64,000 bases of DNA from Cryobacterium luteum. Lineage in GTDB: Bacteria; Actinomycetota; Actinomycetes; Actinomycetales; Microbacteriaceae. The position numbers were made by a program, and so were the translations under genes. Under the pieces are notes generated by a model. The model had not been told where the DNA came from and ran no database searches. It was given only the letters and a program-made list of their open reading frames with translations. The stretch's first letter is position 1. The number at the start of each line of letters is the position of its first letter. This document shows positions 16,591-26,118 of the stretch, piece by piece. The stretch covers positions 62,001-126,000 of the forward strand of contig NZ_FOCN01000006.1 of NCBI RefSeq assembly GCF_900110125.1, written 5' to 3'.

Positions 16591-17717
16591 TGTTTAGCCC
16601 AAGCGAGACCAGTACCAACCTGACCACACCCGGCGCCATCGTCAGCCGTCAGTGGCGGGGAGTGCTGAACGAATACTCCGACCGTCTGAACATCTCGGCC
16701 GCGACCCCGATCATCACCCTGGGGGAGGGCGGAACACCGCTGATTCCGGCCGCCGCACTCTCCGCGCGCACGGGCGCGAAGGTCTGGATCAAATTTGAGG
16801 GCATGAACCCCACCGGCTCGTTCAAGGACCGCGGCATGACCATGGCCATTTCCAAGGCCATGGAAGACGGCGCGAAAGCGGTCATCTGCGCCTCGACCGG
16901 CAATACGAGCGCATCCGCAGCCGCCTACGCCACCCACGCCGGCATCACCGCTGCCGTCCTCGTACCCGAGGGCAAGATCGCCATGGGCAAGCTCAGCCAG
17001 GCCGTCGCGCACAACGCGCAGCTGCTGCAGGTGCAGGGCAACTTCGATGACTGCCTCGACATCGCTCGCGACCTCGCTACCAACTACCCGGTGCACCTGG
17101 TCAATTCGGTCAACCCCGACCGCATCGAGGGTCAGAAAACGGCCGCGTTCGAGGTCGTTGAAGTGCTCGGCGACGCCCCCGACTTTCAGTTCGTTCCGGT
17201 TGGCAACGCCGGCAACTACACCGCGTACTTTCGCGGCTACAGCGAAGAGGTCGCCCGCGGCGCCACGACCAAGCTGCCGCGCATGTTCGGTTTCCAGGCC
17301 GCCGGCAGTGCCCCGATCGTGCTCGGCCACCGCGTCGACCACCCCGACACCCTCGCGAGCGCCATCCGCATCGGCAACCCGGCGTCGTGGGACCTCGCGC
17401 TGAACGCCCGTGAGCAGAGTGACGGCTACTTCGGTGCCATCACCGATGCAAAGATTCTTGAAGCCCACCGCATCCTCTCGGCCGAGGTCGGAATTTTCGT
17501 GGAACCGGCATCCGCTATCGGTGTCGCCGGTCTGCTTGAGCGAGCCGAAGCCGGGTTCATCCCGAAGGGCTCGACCGTGGTCATCACGGTCACCGGTCAC
17601 GGGTTGAAGGACCCGCAGTGGGCGCTCCGCACCGCTGACGGTTCCGATGTCGTGCCCACCATCGTTCCGGTCGACACCGCAGAAATCGCGAGCGTGCTCG
17701 GCTTGGCCAAGGCATGA
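16590..17717 (+). CDS. thrC: Threonine synthase
   Basis: PLP-dependent conversion of O-phosphohomoserine to threonine. It has 375 residues, the short class found in actinobacteria and plants. The PLP lysine is K79 in NPTGSFKDRGMT, and the phosphate-cradling loop is CASTGNTSASAAAYA. Substrate-loop residues such as NSVNPDRIEGQK are present. The ATG shares its A with the hom stop codon, and GGAG is correctly spaced. It overlaps thrB by 4 nt, so hom-thrC-thrB are translationally coupled. Confidence 0.96.
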   Translation: MFSPSETSTNLTTPGAIVSRQWRGVLNEYSDRLNISAATPIITLGEGGTPLIPAAALSARTGAKVWIKFEGMNPTGSFKDRGMTMAISKAMEDGAKAVICASTGNTSASAAAYATHAGITAAVLVPEGKIAMGKLSQAVAHNAQLLQVQGNFDDCLDIARDLATNYPVHLVNSVNPDRIEGQKTAAFEVVEVLGDAPDFQFVPVGNAGNYTAYFRGYSEEVARGATTKLPRMFGFQAAGSAPIVLGHRVDHPDTLASAIRIGNPASWDLALNAREQSDGYFGAITDAKILEAHRILSAEVGIFVEPASAIGVAGLLERAEAGFIPKGSTVVITVTGHGLKDPQWALRTADGSDVVPTIVPVDTAEIASVLGLAKA

Positions 17718-18673
17718 CCAATTCCGTATCCCTGATCGGCCGCGCTGTCTCGGTGCAGGTGCCGGCGACGACGGCCAACCTGGGGCCCGGCTTCGACACC
17801 CTCGGCCTGGCGCTGGCGAAATATGACCAGCTCGAGGTCACCGTGCGGAGTGCTCCCGGCGTGTTCGTCGAGGTGCACGGCGTCGGTGCCGGCTTGGTGC
17901 CGACCGACGAGAGCAACCTCGTCGTGCGTGCCATCATCCACACCTTCGAGGCCGTCGGCCTGCCCATGCCCGGGCTCAACATTGTCGCGCACAACGTCAT
18001 ACCGCACGGCCGCGGCCTGGGCTCCTCGGGTGCCGCAATCGTGTCGGGCATCATGGCGGCGAAGGGGCTGCTCGAGGGCGTCGTCGAGATCGACGCCGAG
18101 ATGCTGCTCGTGCTCGCCACCGAAATGGAAGGCCACCCCGACAATGTTGCCCCGGCACTGTTCGGCGGGCTGACCATCGCCTGGACCACACCGGAAGGTC
18201 CGCGCCACAAGAAGCTCATGGTGCACCGCGGTGTCAAGCCGCTCGTCTTCGTACCCGAGCAGGAGATGTCCACCGCGCTCGCGCGCAGCCTGCAGCCGAC
18301 CTCGGTGCCGCACGAAGACGCCGTCTTCAACGTGTCGCGGTCTGCTTTGTTGATCGCCGCGCTCATCCAGAGCCCCGAGCTGCTGCTCGCCGCGACCGAA
18401 GACAAGCTGCACCAGAGCTACCGTGCCGCGGCCATGCCGGAGACGAACAAGCTCATCACCCTGCTGCGCGCCGCTGGCTTCGCCGCCGTCGTGTCCGGTG
18501 CCGGGCCATCCATTCTGGTGTTGGCGAGCGATCCTGGCCAGCGCCTGGTCGCTGCCGAACTCGTTGCGAGCCAGTCTGACACCCCGTGGCGCGCGCTCAT
18601 GCTCGCCGTGGACATGCAGGGTGCCACCGTGCATCCGCTCACGGCGCACAGCACGGCAGAGACCGCCGCGTAA
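17714..18673 (+). CDS. thrB: Homoserine kinase
   Basis: GHMP-family kinase that phosphorylates homoserine with ATP; 319 residues. The GHMP ATP loop is PHGRGLGSSGAA (residues 97-108), with the N-terminal VPATTANLGPGFDTLG and the C-terminal SGAGPSILVLA motifs. It is the last gene of the lysA-hom-thrC-thrB operon, starting in the overlapping ATGA of thrC. A strong hairpin follows 15 nt after the stop. Confidence 0.96.
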   Translation: MTNSVSLIGRAVSVQVPATTANLGPGFDTLGLALAKYDQLEVTVRSAPGVFVEVHGVGAGLVPTDESNLVVRAIIHTFEAVGLPMPGLNIVAHNVIPHGRGLGSSGAAIVSGIMAAKGLLEGVVEIDAEMLLVLATEMEGHPDNVAPALFGGLTIAWTTPEGPRHKKLMVHRGVKPLVFVPEQEMSTALARSLQPTSVPHEDAVFNVSRSALLIAALIQSPELLLAATEDKLHQSYRAAAMPETNKLITLLRAAGFAAVVSGAGPSILVLASDPGQRLVAAELVASQSDTPWRALMLAVDMQGATVHPLTAHSTAETAA

Positions 18674-18687
18674 CCGGCGGGCTGATC

Positions 18688-18716
18688 GGGCCGACGCGCC
18701 CCGCGCGCGTCGGCCC
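18688..18716 (+). terminator. Terminator of the threonine operon
   Basis: GGGCCGACGCG (18688-18698) and CGCGTCGGCCC (18706-18716) form a perfect 11-bp GC stem with a 7-nt loop directly after thrB. There is no clear U-tract, as is usual for actinobacterial hairpin terminators. Confidence 0.7.
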
Positions 18717-18953
18717 GGCTGGCGGCCGTACTGGTGGCGGGGTGCTATGGTTGGTGTGCACCCGATAGAAACCGCCACTGGCGACATCCGGTGTATTCCC
18801 TGTACCTCACTGCTATTGCGATTTCGTGCGTGGCTGTGTGTGTTTACACCAATCCCCTCCATTTGTCGGATTGGATCACCCGCAGCGCATTCGTCGCTGC
18901 ATACATCTCTCCTGGCCTGAATTTTTGTTCGGCAGGGGAAAGGACCCCCCTTC
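18717..18953 (+). other. Long leader region of rho
   Basis: No gene is supported between the thrB terminator and rho. TATGGT at 18746-18751 could be a -10 box, which would give a leader of about 195 nt. That leader is pyrimidine-rich and lightly structured (for example CCCCTCCATTTGTC and ACATCTCTCCTGG), as expected of a Rho utilisation site, so rho autoregulation by premature termination is possible. Confidence 0.35.
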
Positions 18954-21482
18954 GTGACTGATGTCAACCTCCGCGCCACTGGCTCGGAACTTCCCCGCCT
19001 GAGTACCCTTCGCGTGTCAGAGCTTCAGGCTCTGGCCCTCGAACTGAAAATCCCCGGCGCTTCCAAACTTCGTAAAGGAGAACTCGTGGACGCAATCGAA
19101 ACGGCACAGGCCGACACCAGCATCGCTGCTCCCGTCGAAGCTGCTCCGGTCGCTGAGGCCGCTCCGATAGCCGAGGCGTCGCCCGTGGCTGTGGCCGCAC
19201 CGATCGAGAGCCTCGCCGAGGCAATCGAAACAGCCCCGCGCAAGCGTGCACCGCGTCGTGCCAGCACCAGCACCGCCGCACCAGCCAAGTCCCACGTCAA
19301 TGCCGACGCCAGCACCGGATTCGGCATCATCCTGCCCGACGCCCCGGCCGCCGGGTCCCGCATCGCGCGCAACGCTCGCGGCGCTGTAACCTCCACCGGC
19401 GCTGTGACCTCCACCGGCGCTGTCGATGACGCTGCCCCCACCACAGCGGATGCTGACAGGCCCGTTCACCAGGCACGCAAGCGCGTGCAGGTGGCGCCGG
19501 TTCAGGTCGTCGACGCGGCTGCCGTGGTCGCCGAAACCGCCGACTTGCCCGTTGATGCTGATGTATCCATCGAGCCCTTGGTCGATGCCGCGCCGGCCAC
19601 CCGACGTCCGTCCCGCCGTGCCTCCTCACAACGCAACGCCGTCGCGCCCGTCGAATCCGCGCCGGTCGAGTCCGCGGCCGCTGACGACGTAGTCGTCGAG
19701 GTCGCAGTCACCGATGCCGTCGAGGCACCGGCCGAAGCAACCGATGCCGCAACCGACACCGCAACCGACACCGCAACCGACACCGCAACCGACACCGCAA
19801 CCGACACCGCAACCGACGACGGGACCGACTCCGGCGCCCCCCGTCAGGGCCGCAGCCGCAGCCGCAGCCGCGGTGGTGACCGCGCGCAGGGTGCCGACCG
19901 CAACCAGGGCGAGAACGTTCCGGCCGCTGATCGACAGAACGACCGGGGCCAGAACGGCACCAACGATGAGGGCATGACGCGGGCGCAGAGCCAGCGTCAG
20001 GCGCGCAACGAACGCAACCAGGAACGCAATCAGGAGCGTGCTCAGGCGCAGGCCGATCGCAACCAGGGTCAGAATGATCGTGGCCAGGACCGCAACCAGG
20101 GTCAGAATGATCGTGGCCAGGACCGCAACCAGGGCCAGAACGACCGTGGCCAGGACCGCAACCAGGGCCAGAACGACCGTGGCCCTGACCGTAACCAGGA
20201 CCGTAACCAGGGTCCCGACCGGCTCGACGATGATCTGAACGGCCGCGGCAACCGCAACCGGTACCGTGACCGCAAGCGTCGCGGCCCGAACCAGGGCGAT
20301 GACTTCGAACCCGAGGTCAACGACGACGACGTTCTCATTCCGGTCGCCGGCATCCTCGACGTGCTCGACAACTACGCCTTCGTGCGCACCTCCGGCTACC
20401 TGCCCGGTGCGAGCGACGTCTACGTCTCGCTCGGCCAGGTCAAGAAGTACAACCTGCGCAAGGGTGACGCCGTCGTCGGCTCCATCCGTCAGCCGCACGA
20501 GGGCGACCAGTCCGGGCGTCAGAAGTACAACGCCATCGTCAAGGTCGACTCGATCAACGGCCAGACCGTCGAAGAAGCCGCCACCCGCGTCGACTTCCAC
20601 AAACTGACCCCGCTGTACCCGACGGAACGCCTGCGCCTCGAAACCGAGCCTGGCAAGCTCACCCAGCGCATCATCGACCTCGTCGCTCCGATCGGCAAGG
20701 GCCAGCGCGGCCTGATCGTGGCGCCGCCCAAGGCTGGCAAGACCATCGTGATGCAGCAGATCGCCAACGCCATCGCCACCAACAACCCCGAGGTCCACCT
20801 CATGGTCGTTCTGGTCGACGAGCGCCCCGAAGAGGTCACCGACATGCAGCGCACGGTGAAGGGTGAGGTCATCGCCTCCACCTTCGACCGGCCGGCCGAG
20901 GACCACACCGTTGTCGCCGAGCTCGCCATCGAGCGCGCCAAGCGTCTGGTTGAGCTGGGCCACGACGTTGTCGTGCTGCTCGACTCGATCACCCGCCTCG
21001 GCCGGGCCTACAACCTCGTGGCCCCGGCCTCGGGTCGTATCCTCTCCGGCGGCGTCGACGCATCCGCTCTGTATCCGCCGAAGCGTTTCTTCGGTGCGGC
21101 GCGCAACATCGAGAACGGTGGCTCGCTCACCATTCTCGCCTCCGCGCTCGTGGAGACCGGTTCCAAAATGGACGAGGTCATCTTCGAGGAGTTCAAGGGC
21201 ACCGGCAACATGGAATTACGTCTGTCGCGCCAACTCGCCGACAAGCGCATCTTCCCCGCCGTCGACGTGAACGCATCGGGCACCCGACGCGAAGAAATGC
21301 TGATGAGCGCCGATGAAGTGAAAGTGACTTGGAAGCTGCGCCGCGCCCTCGCCGGGCTCGAGCAGCAGCAGGCGCTCGAACTCATCCTCGGCCGTCTCAA
21401 GGAGACCTCGTCGAACGTTGAATTCCTCATGCAGGTTCAGAAGTCGATGCCGACCCTGAACGGGTCAGACAAGGACAAGTAA
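18954..21482 (+). CDS. rho: Transcription termination factor Rho with a long low-complexity insert
   Basis: Hexameric RNA helicase that ends transcription. It has 842 residues against about 420 for the E. coli protein. The Rho N-terminal helical domain is at about 15-50 ([20 protein letters not shown]). A roughly 400-residue insert rich in Ala/Thr/Asp, then Arg/Asn/Gln/Asp, follows. The RNA-binding cold-shock domain starts near 463 ([20 protein letters not shown]), and the ATPase domain has Walker [12 protein letters not shown] (about 590) and [13 protein letters not shown]. Inserts of this kind are known in high-GC Gram-positive Rho and help RNA binding. Here it contains six ATDT-type repeats and four 11-residue [11 protein letters not shown] repeats. 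GTG start; GGGGAAAGGA lies upstream. Confidence 0.97.
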   Translation: MTDVNLRATGSELPRLSTLRVSELQALALELKIPGASKLRKGELVDAIETAQADTSIAAPVEAAPVAEAAPIAEASPVAVAAPIESLAEAIETAPRKRAPRRASTSTAAPAKSHVNADASTGFGIILPDAPAAGSRIARNARGAVTSTGAVTSTGAVDDAAPTTADADRPVHQARKRVQVAPVQVVDAAAVVAETADLPVDADVSIEPLVDAAPATRRPSRRASSQRNAVAPVESAPVESAAADDVVVEVAVTDAVEAPAEATDAATDTATDTATDTATDTATDTATDDGTDSGAPRQGRSRSRSRGGDRAQGADRNQGENVPAADRQNDRGQNGTNDEGMTRAQSQRQARNERNQERNQERAQAQADRNQGQNDRGQDRNQGQNDRGQDRNQGQNDRGQDRNQGQNDRGPDRNQDRNQGPDRLDDDLNGRGNRNRYRDRKRRGPNQGDDFEPEVNDDDVLIPVAGILDVLDNYAFVRTSGYLPGASDVYVSLGQVKKYNLRKGDAVVGSIRQPHEGDQSGRQKYNAIVKVDSINGQTVEEAATRVDFHKLTPLYPTERLRLETEPGKLTQRIIDLVAPIGKGQRGLIVAPPKAGKTIVMQQIANAIATNNPEVHLMVVLVDERPEEVTDMQRTVKGEVIASTFDRPAEDHTVVAELAIERAKRLVELGHDVVVLLDSITRLGRAYNLVAPASGRILSGGVDASALYPPKRFFGAARNIENGGSLTILASALVETGSKMDEVIFEEFKGTGNMELRLSRQLADKRIFPAVDVNASGTRREEMLMSADEVKVTWKLRRALAGLEQQQALELILGRLKETSSNVEFLMQVQKSMPTLNGSDKDK
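19749..19820 (+). repeat. 12-bp tandem repeat inside rho
   Basis: Six contiguous copies of GCAACCGACACC, the last one diverged, encode repeated Ala-Thr-Asp-Thr (residues about 266-289). Copy number is likely to vary through replication slippage; all changes stay in frame. Confidence 0.9.
20058..20189 (+). repeat. 33-bp tandem repeat inside rho
   Basis: Four 33-bp units encode the 11-residue [11 protein letters not shown] unit (residues about 369-412); the last unit ends RGPD. The repeat makes a charged, Gln/Asn-rich disordered segment just before the RNA-binding domain. Confidence 0.9.
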
Positions 21483-22561
21483 TGTTCGAATCCGTCCTCA
21501 CGCTGCTGGCCGAGCACGACGACCTGCAGTCGCAGTTGGCGGATCCGGAGCTGCACGCGAATCCGGCCCGCTCGAAGAAGGTCAACCGGCGTTATGCCGA
21601 GTTGAGCCGCATCATCGCGGCGTACCACGAGTGGAAAGAGGTCGACGATAACCTCGAGGCCGCTCGTGAGCTCGCCGACGAAGATGCTGCCTTTGCCGAG
21701 GAGATCCCGGATCTCGTGGAACAACTCGACGTCACGGCTGAAAAGCTGCGACGTCTGCTGATCCCGCGCGACGAACTCGACGCCCGCGACGTGATCATGG
21801 AGATCAAGATGGGGGAGGGCGGTGCCGAGTCGGCGTTGTTCGCCGCTGATCTGCTGCGCATGTACCTGCACTATGCCGAGTCCAACCGCTGGAAGACCGA
21901 GATCATCGAGCAGACCTCGAGCGACCTCGGTGGCATTAAAGACATCCAGCTCGCGATCAAGGGCAATTCGAGCGACCCGGCCGAGGGCGTATGGGCGCAC
22001 CTGAAATATGAGGGAGGCGTGCACCGCGTTCAGCGGGTGCCAGCGACTGAATCTCAGGGACGCATCCACACCTCGGCGGCCGGCGTGCTCGTCTTCCCCG
22101 AGGTCGACGAGCCTGAAGAGGTCGAACTGCACCCGAACGACCTCAAGATCGACGTGTACCGCTCGAGCGGGCCCGGTGGCCAGTCCGTGAACACGACCGA
22201 CTCCGCCGTGCGCATCACCCACCTTCCCACCGGAATCGTGGTCGCGATGCAGAATGAGAAATCACAGCTGCAGAACAAGGAAGCCGGAATGCGCGTGCTG
22301 CGTGCCCGGGTGCTGGCCCGCCAGCAGGAAGAAATCGACGCGGCGGCGTCGCTCGTGCGCAAGGGGCAGATTCGTACGATGGATCGCTCGGAGCGCATCC
22401 GCACGTACAACTTTCCCGAGAACCGCATCGCCGATCACCGCACCGGCTACAAGGCGTACAACCTCGACGCCGTCATGAACGGCGCCCTCGGCCCCGTCAT
22501 CGACTCCTGCATCCATGCCGACGAGGAAACCCGCCTGGCCGAGCTCGGCGACCCCGAGTAG
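21482..22561 (+). CDS. prfA: Peptide chain release factor 1
   Basis: Recognises UAA and UAG stop codons and triggers peptide release on the ribosome. It has 359 residues. The GGQ motif (residues 232-234, in [18 protein letters not shown]) is the site methylated by PrmC; the codon-reading loop is in the PATESQGR region. Its ATG shares one base with the rho stop, so it is coupled to rho. A large inverted repeat follows. The usual partner prmC lies 1.8 kb away, beyond two opposite-strand genes. Confidence 0.97.
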   Translation: MFESVLTLLAEHDDLQSQLADPELHANPARSKKVNRRYAELSRIIAAYHEWKEVDDNLEAARELADEDAAFAEEIPDLVEQLDVTAEKLRRLLIPRDELDARDVIMEIKMGEGGAESALFAADLLRMYLHYAESNRWKTEIIEQTSSDLGGIKDIQLAIKGNSSDPAEGVWAHLKYEGGVHRVQRVPATESQGRIHTSAAGVLVFPEVDEPEEVELHPNDLKIDVYRSSGPGGQSVNTTDSAVRITHLPTGIVVAMQNEKSQLQNKEAGMRVLRARVLARQQEEIDAAASLVRKGQIRTMDRSERIRTYNFPENRIADHRTGYKAYNLDAVMNGALGPVIDSCIHADEETRLAELGDPE

Positions 22562-22577
22562 CACCCGCCTCAACCTA

Positions 22578-22645
22578 ACCGGGCCCGGGCCCGGAAAGCG
22601 GGCCCACGATAGAACATGGGCCGGCTTTCCGGGCCCGGGCCCGGT
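22578..22645. terminator. 22-bp perfect inverted repeat, bidirectional terminator
   Basis: Arms at 22578-22599 and 22624-22645 (starting ACCGGGCCCGGGCCCGG) are exact reverse complements, with further pairing GGGCCC/GGGCC inside the 24-nt loop. The repeat lies between the convergent prfA and cysE genes. On the plus strand CGTTTTCTT follows. It should terminate transcription from both sides. Confidence 0.8.
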
Positions 22646-22652
22646 CGTTTTC

Positions 22653-23240
22653 TTAGAGGTAGTACTCGGGCTCGAGGGTGCCGCCGCGTGCGGACTCTAC
22701 CGTTTCGGGAGATTGCGGGCGAATGGTGGCCGGCACCCCCACCAGCAGCGACCGCGGCGGGGCCGACTTGGTCACGACGGCATTCGAGCCGATCGTGCTC
22801 CACGCCCCGATGGTGATCGGGCCGAGCACCTTGGCGCCAGCCCCGACCGTCACACCGTCATCCAGAAACGGATGCCGCCGCACGCCCCGCGCATGCCCGT
22901 GACGGCTCTTGCCGCCCAACGTCACCGCGTGATATAGCATCACATCGTCGCCGAGCACGGCCGTCTCACCGATTACGACACCCATGCCGTGGTCGATGAA
23001 CAGTCGGCGCCCGATTGTCGCTCCCGGATGAATCTCAATCCCGGTCAGAAACCGGGTCACCTGCGACAGCAGGCGTGCGGGCAAGCGCAGCCCGGCACGC
23101 CACAGGCGATTGGCGACCCGATACGACCAGACCGCGTGCAGGCCGCTGTAAGCCAGAAAAACCTCGGCATTGCTGCGTGCGGCGGGGTCGTGGGTGCGCG
23201 CAGCCGCGATATCTTCGCGGAGGCGCGAGAACACAGTCAA
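22653..23240 (-). CDS. cysE: Serine O-acetyltransferase
   Basis: Makes O-acetylserine from serine and acetyl-CoA, the first step of cysteine synthesis. It has 195 residues, the short form lacking most of the N-terminal helical domain. The left-handed beta-helix is built from hexapeptide repeats ([26 protein letters not shown]), with the catalytic [10 protein letters not shown] and HAVTLGG segments. TTG 23240 is used as start; GTG 23234 is an alternative and neither has a clear ribosome site. It follows cysK by 35 nt on the same strand, as in the usual cysK-cysE operon. Confidence 0.92.
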   Translation of the reverse strand: MTVFSRLREDIAAARTHDPAARSNAEVFLAYSGLHAVWSYRVANRLWRAGLRLPARLLSQVTRFLTGIEIHPGATIGRRLFIDHGMGVVIGETAVLGDDVMLYHAVTLGGKSRHGHARGVRRHPFLDDGVTVGAGAKVLGPITIGAWSTIGSNAVVTKSAPPRSLLVGVPATIRPQSPETVESARGGTLEPEYYL

Positions 23241-23275
23241 GACAGGGGATTCATGTGCGGGCAGGCAGTGATCTC

Positions 23276-24226
23276 TTAGTCCAGCAGGTCTTCGTACAGC
23301 ACCGTTGAAATGTACCGTTCACCGAAGCCGGGAACGATGACGACGATGGTCTTGCCGGCGTTCTCGGGCAATTTCGCCTGCTCGAGCGCGGCCCAGACCG
23401 CGGCGCCGCCGGAGATGCCGCCGAGGATGCCCTCGTCGGTGCCGAGTGCGCGGGCCGTGGCGAGCGAGTCGGCCAGGGTCACATCAGTGATCGAGTCGTA
23501 GACCTGACGGTCGAGCGTCTCCGGTACGAAGTTCGCGCCGAGGCCCTGGATCTTGTGCGGGCCGGGCTTGCCGCCGGTGAGAATGGGGGAGTCGATCGGC
23601 TCGACGCCGACGACCGTGAGGCCCGGCTTCTGCTCCTTCAGGTACCCGCCGGCGCCAGAGATGGTGCCGCCGGTGCCGATGCCGGCAACGAGGATGTCGA
23701 CGGCACCGTCGGTGTCGTTCCAGATCTCCACGCCGGTGGTGGCACGGTGGATCGCCGGGTTGGCCGGGTTGGTGAACTGGCTGGCCAACACCGCACCGGG
23801 CGTGTTCGCGACGATCTCGGCGGCCTTCTCAACGGCCCCGCGCATGCCATCGGCACCAGCGGTCAGCACGATTTCGGCGCCGTAGGCGCGCATCATGACG
23901 CGACGTTCCTTGCTCATCGTCTCGGGCATAGCGAGAATGACGGTGTAGCCGCGGGCAGCACCGACCATGGCGAGGGCGATGCCCGTGTTGCCGCTGGTGG
24001 CTTCAACGATGGTTCCGCCCGGCTTCAGGGAGCCGTCCTTCTCGGCGGCATTGATGATGGCAACGCCGATGCGGTCCTTGACGCTGCTGGACGGATTATA
24101 GAACTCGAGCTTCGCGAGCACGGTCGCGCCGAGGCCGTTGGTCAAACGGTTCAGTTTGACGAGGGGGGTCCCACCGACGGCTTCGGTGATATCGGAATAG
24201 ATCTTAGGCACGAGGGCAACTTTCAT
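23276..24226 (-). CDS. cysK: Cysteine synthase (O-acetylserine sulfhydrylase)
   Basis: PLP enzyme joining O-acetylserine and sulfide into cysteine. It has 316 residues. PLP Lys K50 is in [11 protein letters not shown], the substrate loop is [12 protein letters not shown], and the phosphate site is [16 protein letters not shown] 24226 matches the family N-terminus ([20 protein letters not shown]); an upstream extension in frame has no resemblance. It is divergent from prmC with 99 nt between starts and is the first gene of cysK-cysE. Confidence 0.96.
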   Translation of the reverse strand: MKVALVPKIYSDITEAVGGTPLVKLNRLTNGLGATVLAKLEFYNPSSSVKDRIGVAIINAAEKDGSLKPGGTIVEATSGNTGIALAMVGAARGYTVILAMPETMSKERRVMMRAYGAEIVLTAGADGMRGAVEKAAEIVANTPGAVLASQFTNPANPAIHRATTGVEIWNDTDGAVDILVAGIGTGGTISGAGGYLKEQKPGLTVVGVEPIDSPILTGGKPGPHKIQGLGANFVPETLDRQVYDSITDVTLADSLATARALGTDEGILGGISGGAAVWAALEQAKLPENAGKTIVVIVPGFGERYISTVLYEDLLD

Positions 24227-24312
24227 TCGGTGAAATTCGGCTGAATTCGACTGGCTTGGGCGGGTGGGCCAGCTCCAGCCTAGGTTGCCCGGCCGAAAAC
24301 GGGTTGGTGCGT

Positions 24313-24318
24313 TACATT
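24313..24318 (+). promoter_or_regulatory. -10 element of prmC
   Basis: TACATT ends 7 nt before the prmC GTG, and no Shine-Dalgarno sequence lies between, so prmC may be transcribed leaderless from its own promoter here, independently of prfA. Confidence 0.35.
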
Positions 24319-24325
24319 TCACTAC

Positions 24326-25210
24326 GTGCCTTCTTCAGATTCTGCCCTGCCCTCCACCGTGACCGACCTGCGCAACCGAGCCATCCGAGCGCTCACTTCG
24401 GCCGGGGTGACTGACCCCGAGGTCGACTCCGACCTACTGATCGGCCACGTGCTCGGCCAGAGTCGCGGCGAAGTGCAAGCTGGCAGCATCCTGAATCGAC
24501 CGGTCAGCCAAGCGGATGCCGCAGCGATCGACACCCTGCTCGCTCGCCGCAGCACACGCGAACCTCTTCAGCACATCACCGGACGTGCCCCGTTCCGCTC
24601 CCTGTCCCTGAACGTGGGCCCTGGCGTCTTCGTGCCGCGGCCCGAAACCGAGCAGGTCGCCCAGTTCGCCATCGACGCGTTGCGGTCCATGCCCGATCCG
24701 GAGCCGATCGGTGTCGATCTCGGCACCGGGAGCGGCGCGATCGCCCTGGCCCTCGCCACCGAGGTGCCGCACGCGCGCATCTTCGCGATTGAAAATTCGG
24801 CCGAAGCCTTCCCCTGGACCGTGCGCAACTTCGAGGAGATCGCTGCCGGCAACGCGACTCTCGCCTTCGGCGACCTCGCCAATGCCTTCGTGGAACTCGA
24901 CGGCACGGTCGCCGTCGTCATCTCGAACCCGCCATACATTCCAGCGGATGCGATCCCGCGCGACCCGGAGGTGCGCCTGTTCGACCCCGCCCACGCCCTC
25001 TTCGGAGGCCCGGACGGCCTCGACGTCGTGCGCAGCGTCTCGGCCACGGGCCTCCGCCTGCTGCGTCCCGGCGGTGTGCTCGTGATCGAACACGGTGAAC
25101 TGCAGGGAGTAGACATTCGCGCGCTGCTGACCGCCGATGGCTGGCGGGCTTCGGCCACGCACCGCGACTACACCAGCCGCGATCGGGCCACCACCGCACT
25201 GCACCCCTGA
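24326..25210 (+). CDS. prmC: Release factor glutamine methyltransferase
   Basis: SAM-dependent enzyme that N5-methylates the Gln of the GGQ motif in release factors. It has 294 residues. The N-terminal substrate-binding helices include DSDLLIGHVLGQSRGE; the SAM-binding loop is GVDLGTGSGAIALALA; the catalytic NPPY is at 201-204 (VISNPPYIP). C-terminal VIEHGELQG is typical. GTG start at 24326. Its substrate gene prfA is upstream but separated by the inverted cysE-cysK pair; sua5 follows 68 nt after. Confidence 0.94.
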   Translation: MPSSDSALPSTVTDLRNRAIRALTSAGVTDPEVDSDLLIGHVLGQSRGEVQAGSILNRPVSQADAAAIDTLLARRSTREPLQHITGRAPFRSLSLNVGPGVFVPRPETEQVAQFAIDALRSMPDPEPIGVDLGTGSGAIALALATEVPHARIFAIENSAEAFPWTVRNFEEIAAGNATLAFGDLANAFVELDGTVAVVISNPPYIPADAIPRDPEVRLFDPAHALFGGPDGLDVVRSVSATGLRLLRPGGVLVIEHGELQGVDIRALLTADGWRASATHRDYTSRDRATTALHP

Positions 25211-25264
25211 GCGGACTTTCGCGGGTGCGTGCGCTCGCATCCGTTCTTCACAACCGCGCTGGGT

Positions 25265-25270
25265 TAGAAT
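25265..25270 (+). promoter_or_regulatory. -10 element of sua5
   Basis: TAGAAT ends 8 nt before the ATG of the Sua5/TsaC gene. A matching -35 box is not evident. Confidence 0.35.
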
Positions 25271-25278
25271 TGCCGGAA

Positions 25279-26115
25279 ATGACACGTATCTACGATTGCA
25301 CGAGCGAGTCGAACACGAGCCACTCGGAATACCAGGCGCACATCGCTCTGGCGCGCACGGCCATCGGCCGCGGAGCGCTCGTCGTCATCCCCACCGACAC
25401 GGTCTACGGCGTTGCGGCCGACGCTTTCAACGCCGAGGCCGTGCAGCTTCTCCTCAACGCCAAAGGCCGCAGTCGGCAGTCGCCGCCACCCGTTCTCATT
25501 CCCGGAATCCCAACCCTCGACGCTCTCGCCGTCGACGTGCCGCAGCCGGTGCGCGACCTCGCCGCGGCGTTCTGGCCGGGCGGACTGACGGTCATCGTCA
25601 ACGCCCAGCCGTCACTGGTTTGGGATCTCGGCGAGACGCGCGGCACCGTGGCGCTGCGCATGCCGAGCAATCAGATCGCGCTCGATCTGCTCGCCGCAAC
25701 GGGGCCACTGGCCGTGTCGAGCGCCAACCTCAGCGGAATGCCCGCCACCCGTGATGCCCAGGCGGCCGAAGCGGCGCTCGGCGAGAGCGTCGAGGTCTAC
25801 CTTGACGGCGGAACCGCCGGCAGTACCTATGAGAGCGTGTTCGGCCAGCCCGGCGACGGCTCATCGACGATCGTCGACGCCTCCGGCTTCGAAACCAACG
25901 GCAATTTTCTGCACATCGTGCGCAGCGGCGTCATCTCCCGAGAATCGATCGCGGCGGTCGTCGGCGACGTTCTCGCGGCCGCACCGGCCATCCCCGGAGT
26001 ACCGGCAGAACCGAGTGAAGCGGATGCGACCCCCACGATCGCCGCCCCGTCCCAGGACGAAGCCTCGACGAAAGCGCCGGCTGAGACCGCAGGCGAAACG
26101 GATGCCGGTCGGTAG
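25279..26115 (+). CDS. L-threonylcarbamoyladenylate synthase (Sua5/YrdC/YwlC)
   Basis: Uses threonine, bicarbonate and ATP to make threonylcarbamoyl-AMP, the precursor of the t6A37 tRNA modification. It has 278 residues. The YrdC domain (about 15-205) contains VVIPTDTVYGVAADA, the basic NAKGRSRQSPPP site, WPGGLTVI, LRMPSN and SSANLSG. The last 60 residues are a Pro/Ala/Glu-rich tail that is not part of the family. ATG 25279 is taken as start; an in-frame GTG at 25225 adds 18 unrelated residues. It sits in the conserved prfA-prmC-sua5-wecA order. Confidence 0.93.
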   Translation: MTRIYDCTSESNTSHSEYQAHIALARTAIGRGALVVIPTDTVYGVAADAFNAEAVQLLLNAKGRSRQSPPPVLIPGIPTLDALAVDVPQPVRDLAAAFWPGGLTVIVNAQPSLVWDLGETRGTVALRMPSNQIALDLLAATGPLAVSSANLSGMPATRDAQAAEAALGESVEVYLDGGTAGSTYESVFGQPGDGSSTIVDASGFETNGNFLHIVRSGVISRESIAAVVGDVLAAAPAIPGVPAEPSEADATPTIAAPSQDEASTKAPAETAGETDAGR

Positions 26116-26118
26116 CCC

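Noticed and set aside
18734..18961. 75-codon open frame in the rho leader as a leader peptide gene
   Set aside because: No ribosome site and it runs past the rho start in another frame; nothing suggests regulated translation.
19626..20963. Minus-strand open frame of 445 codons with Val/Ala repeats opposite rho
   Set aside because: A by-product of the tandem repeats and GC bias in rho; no start signal or family.
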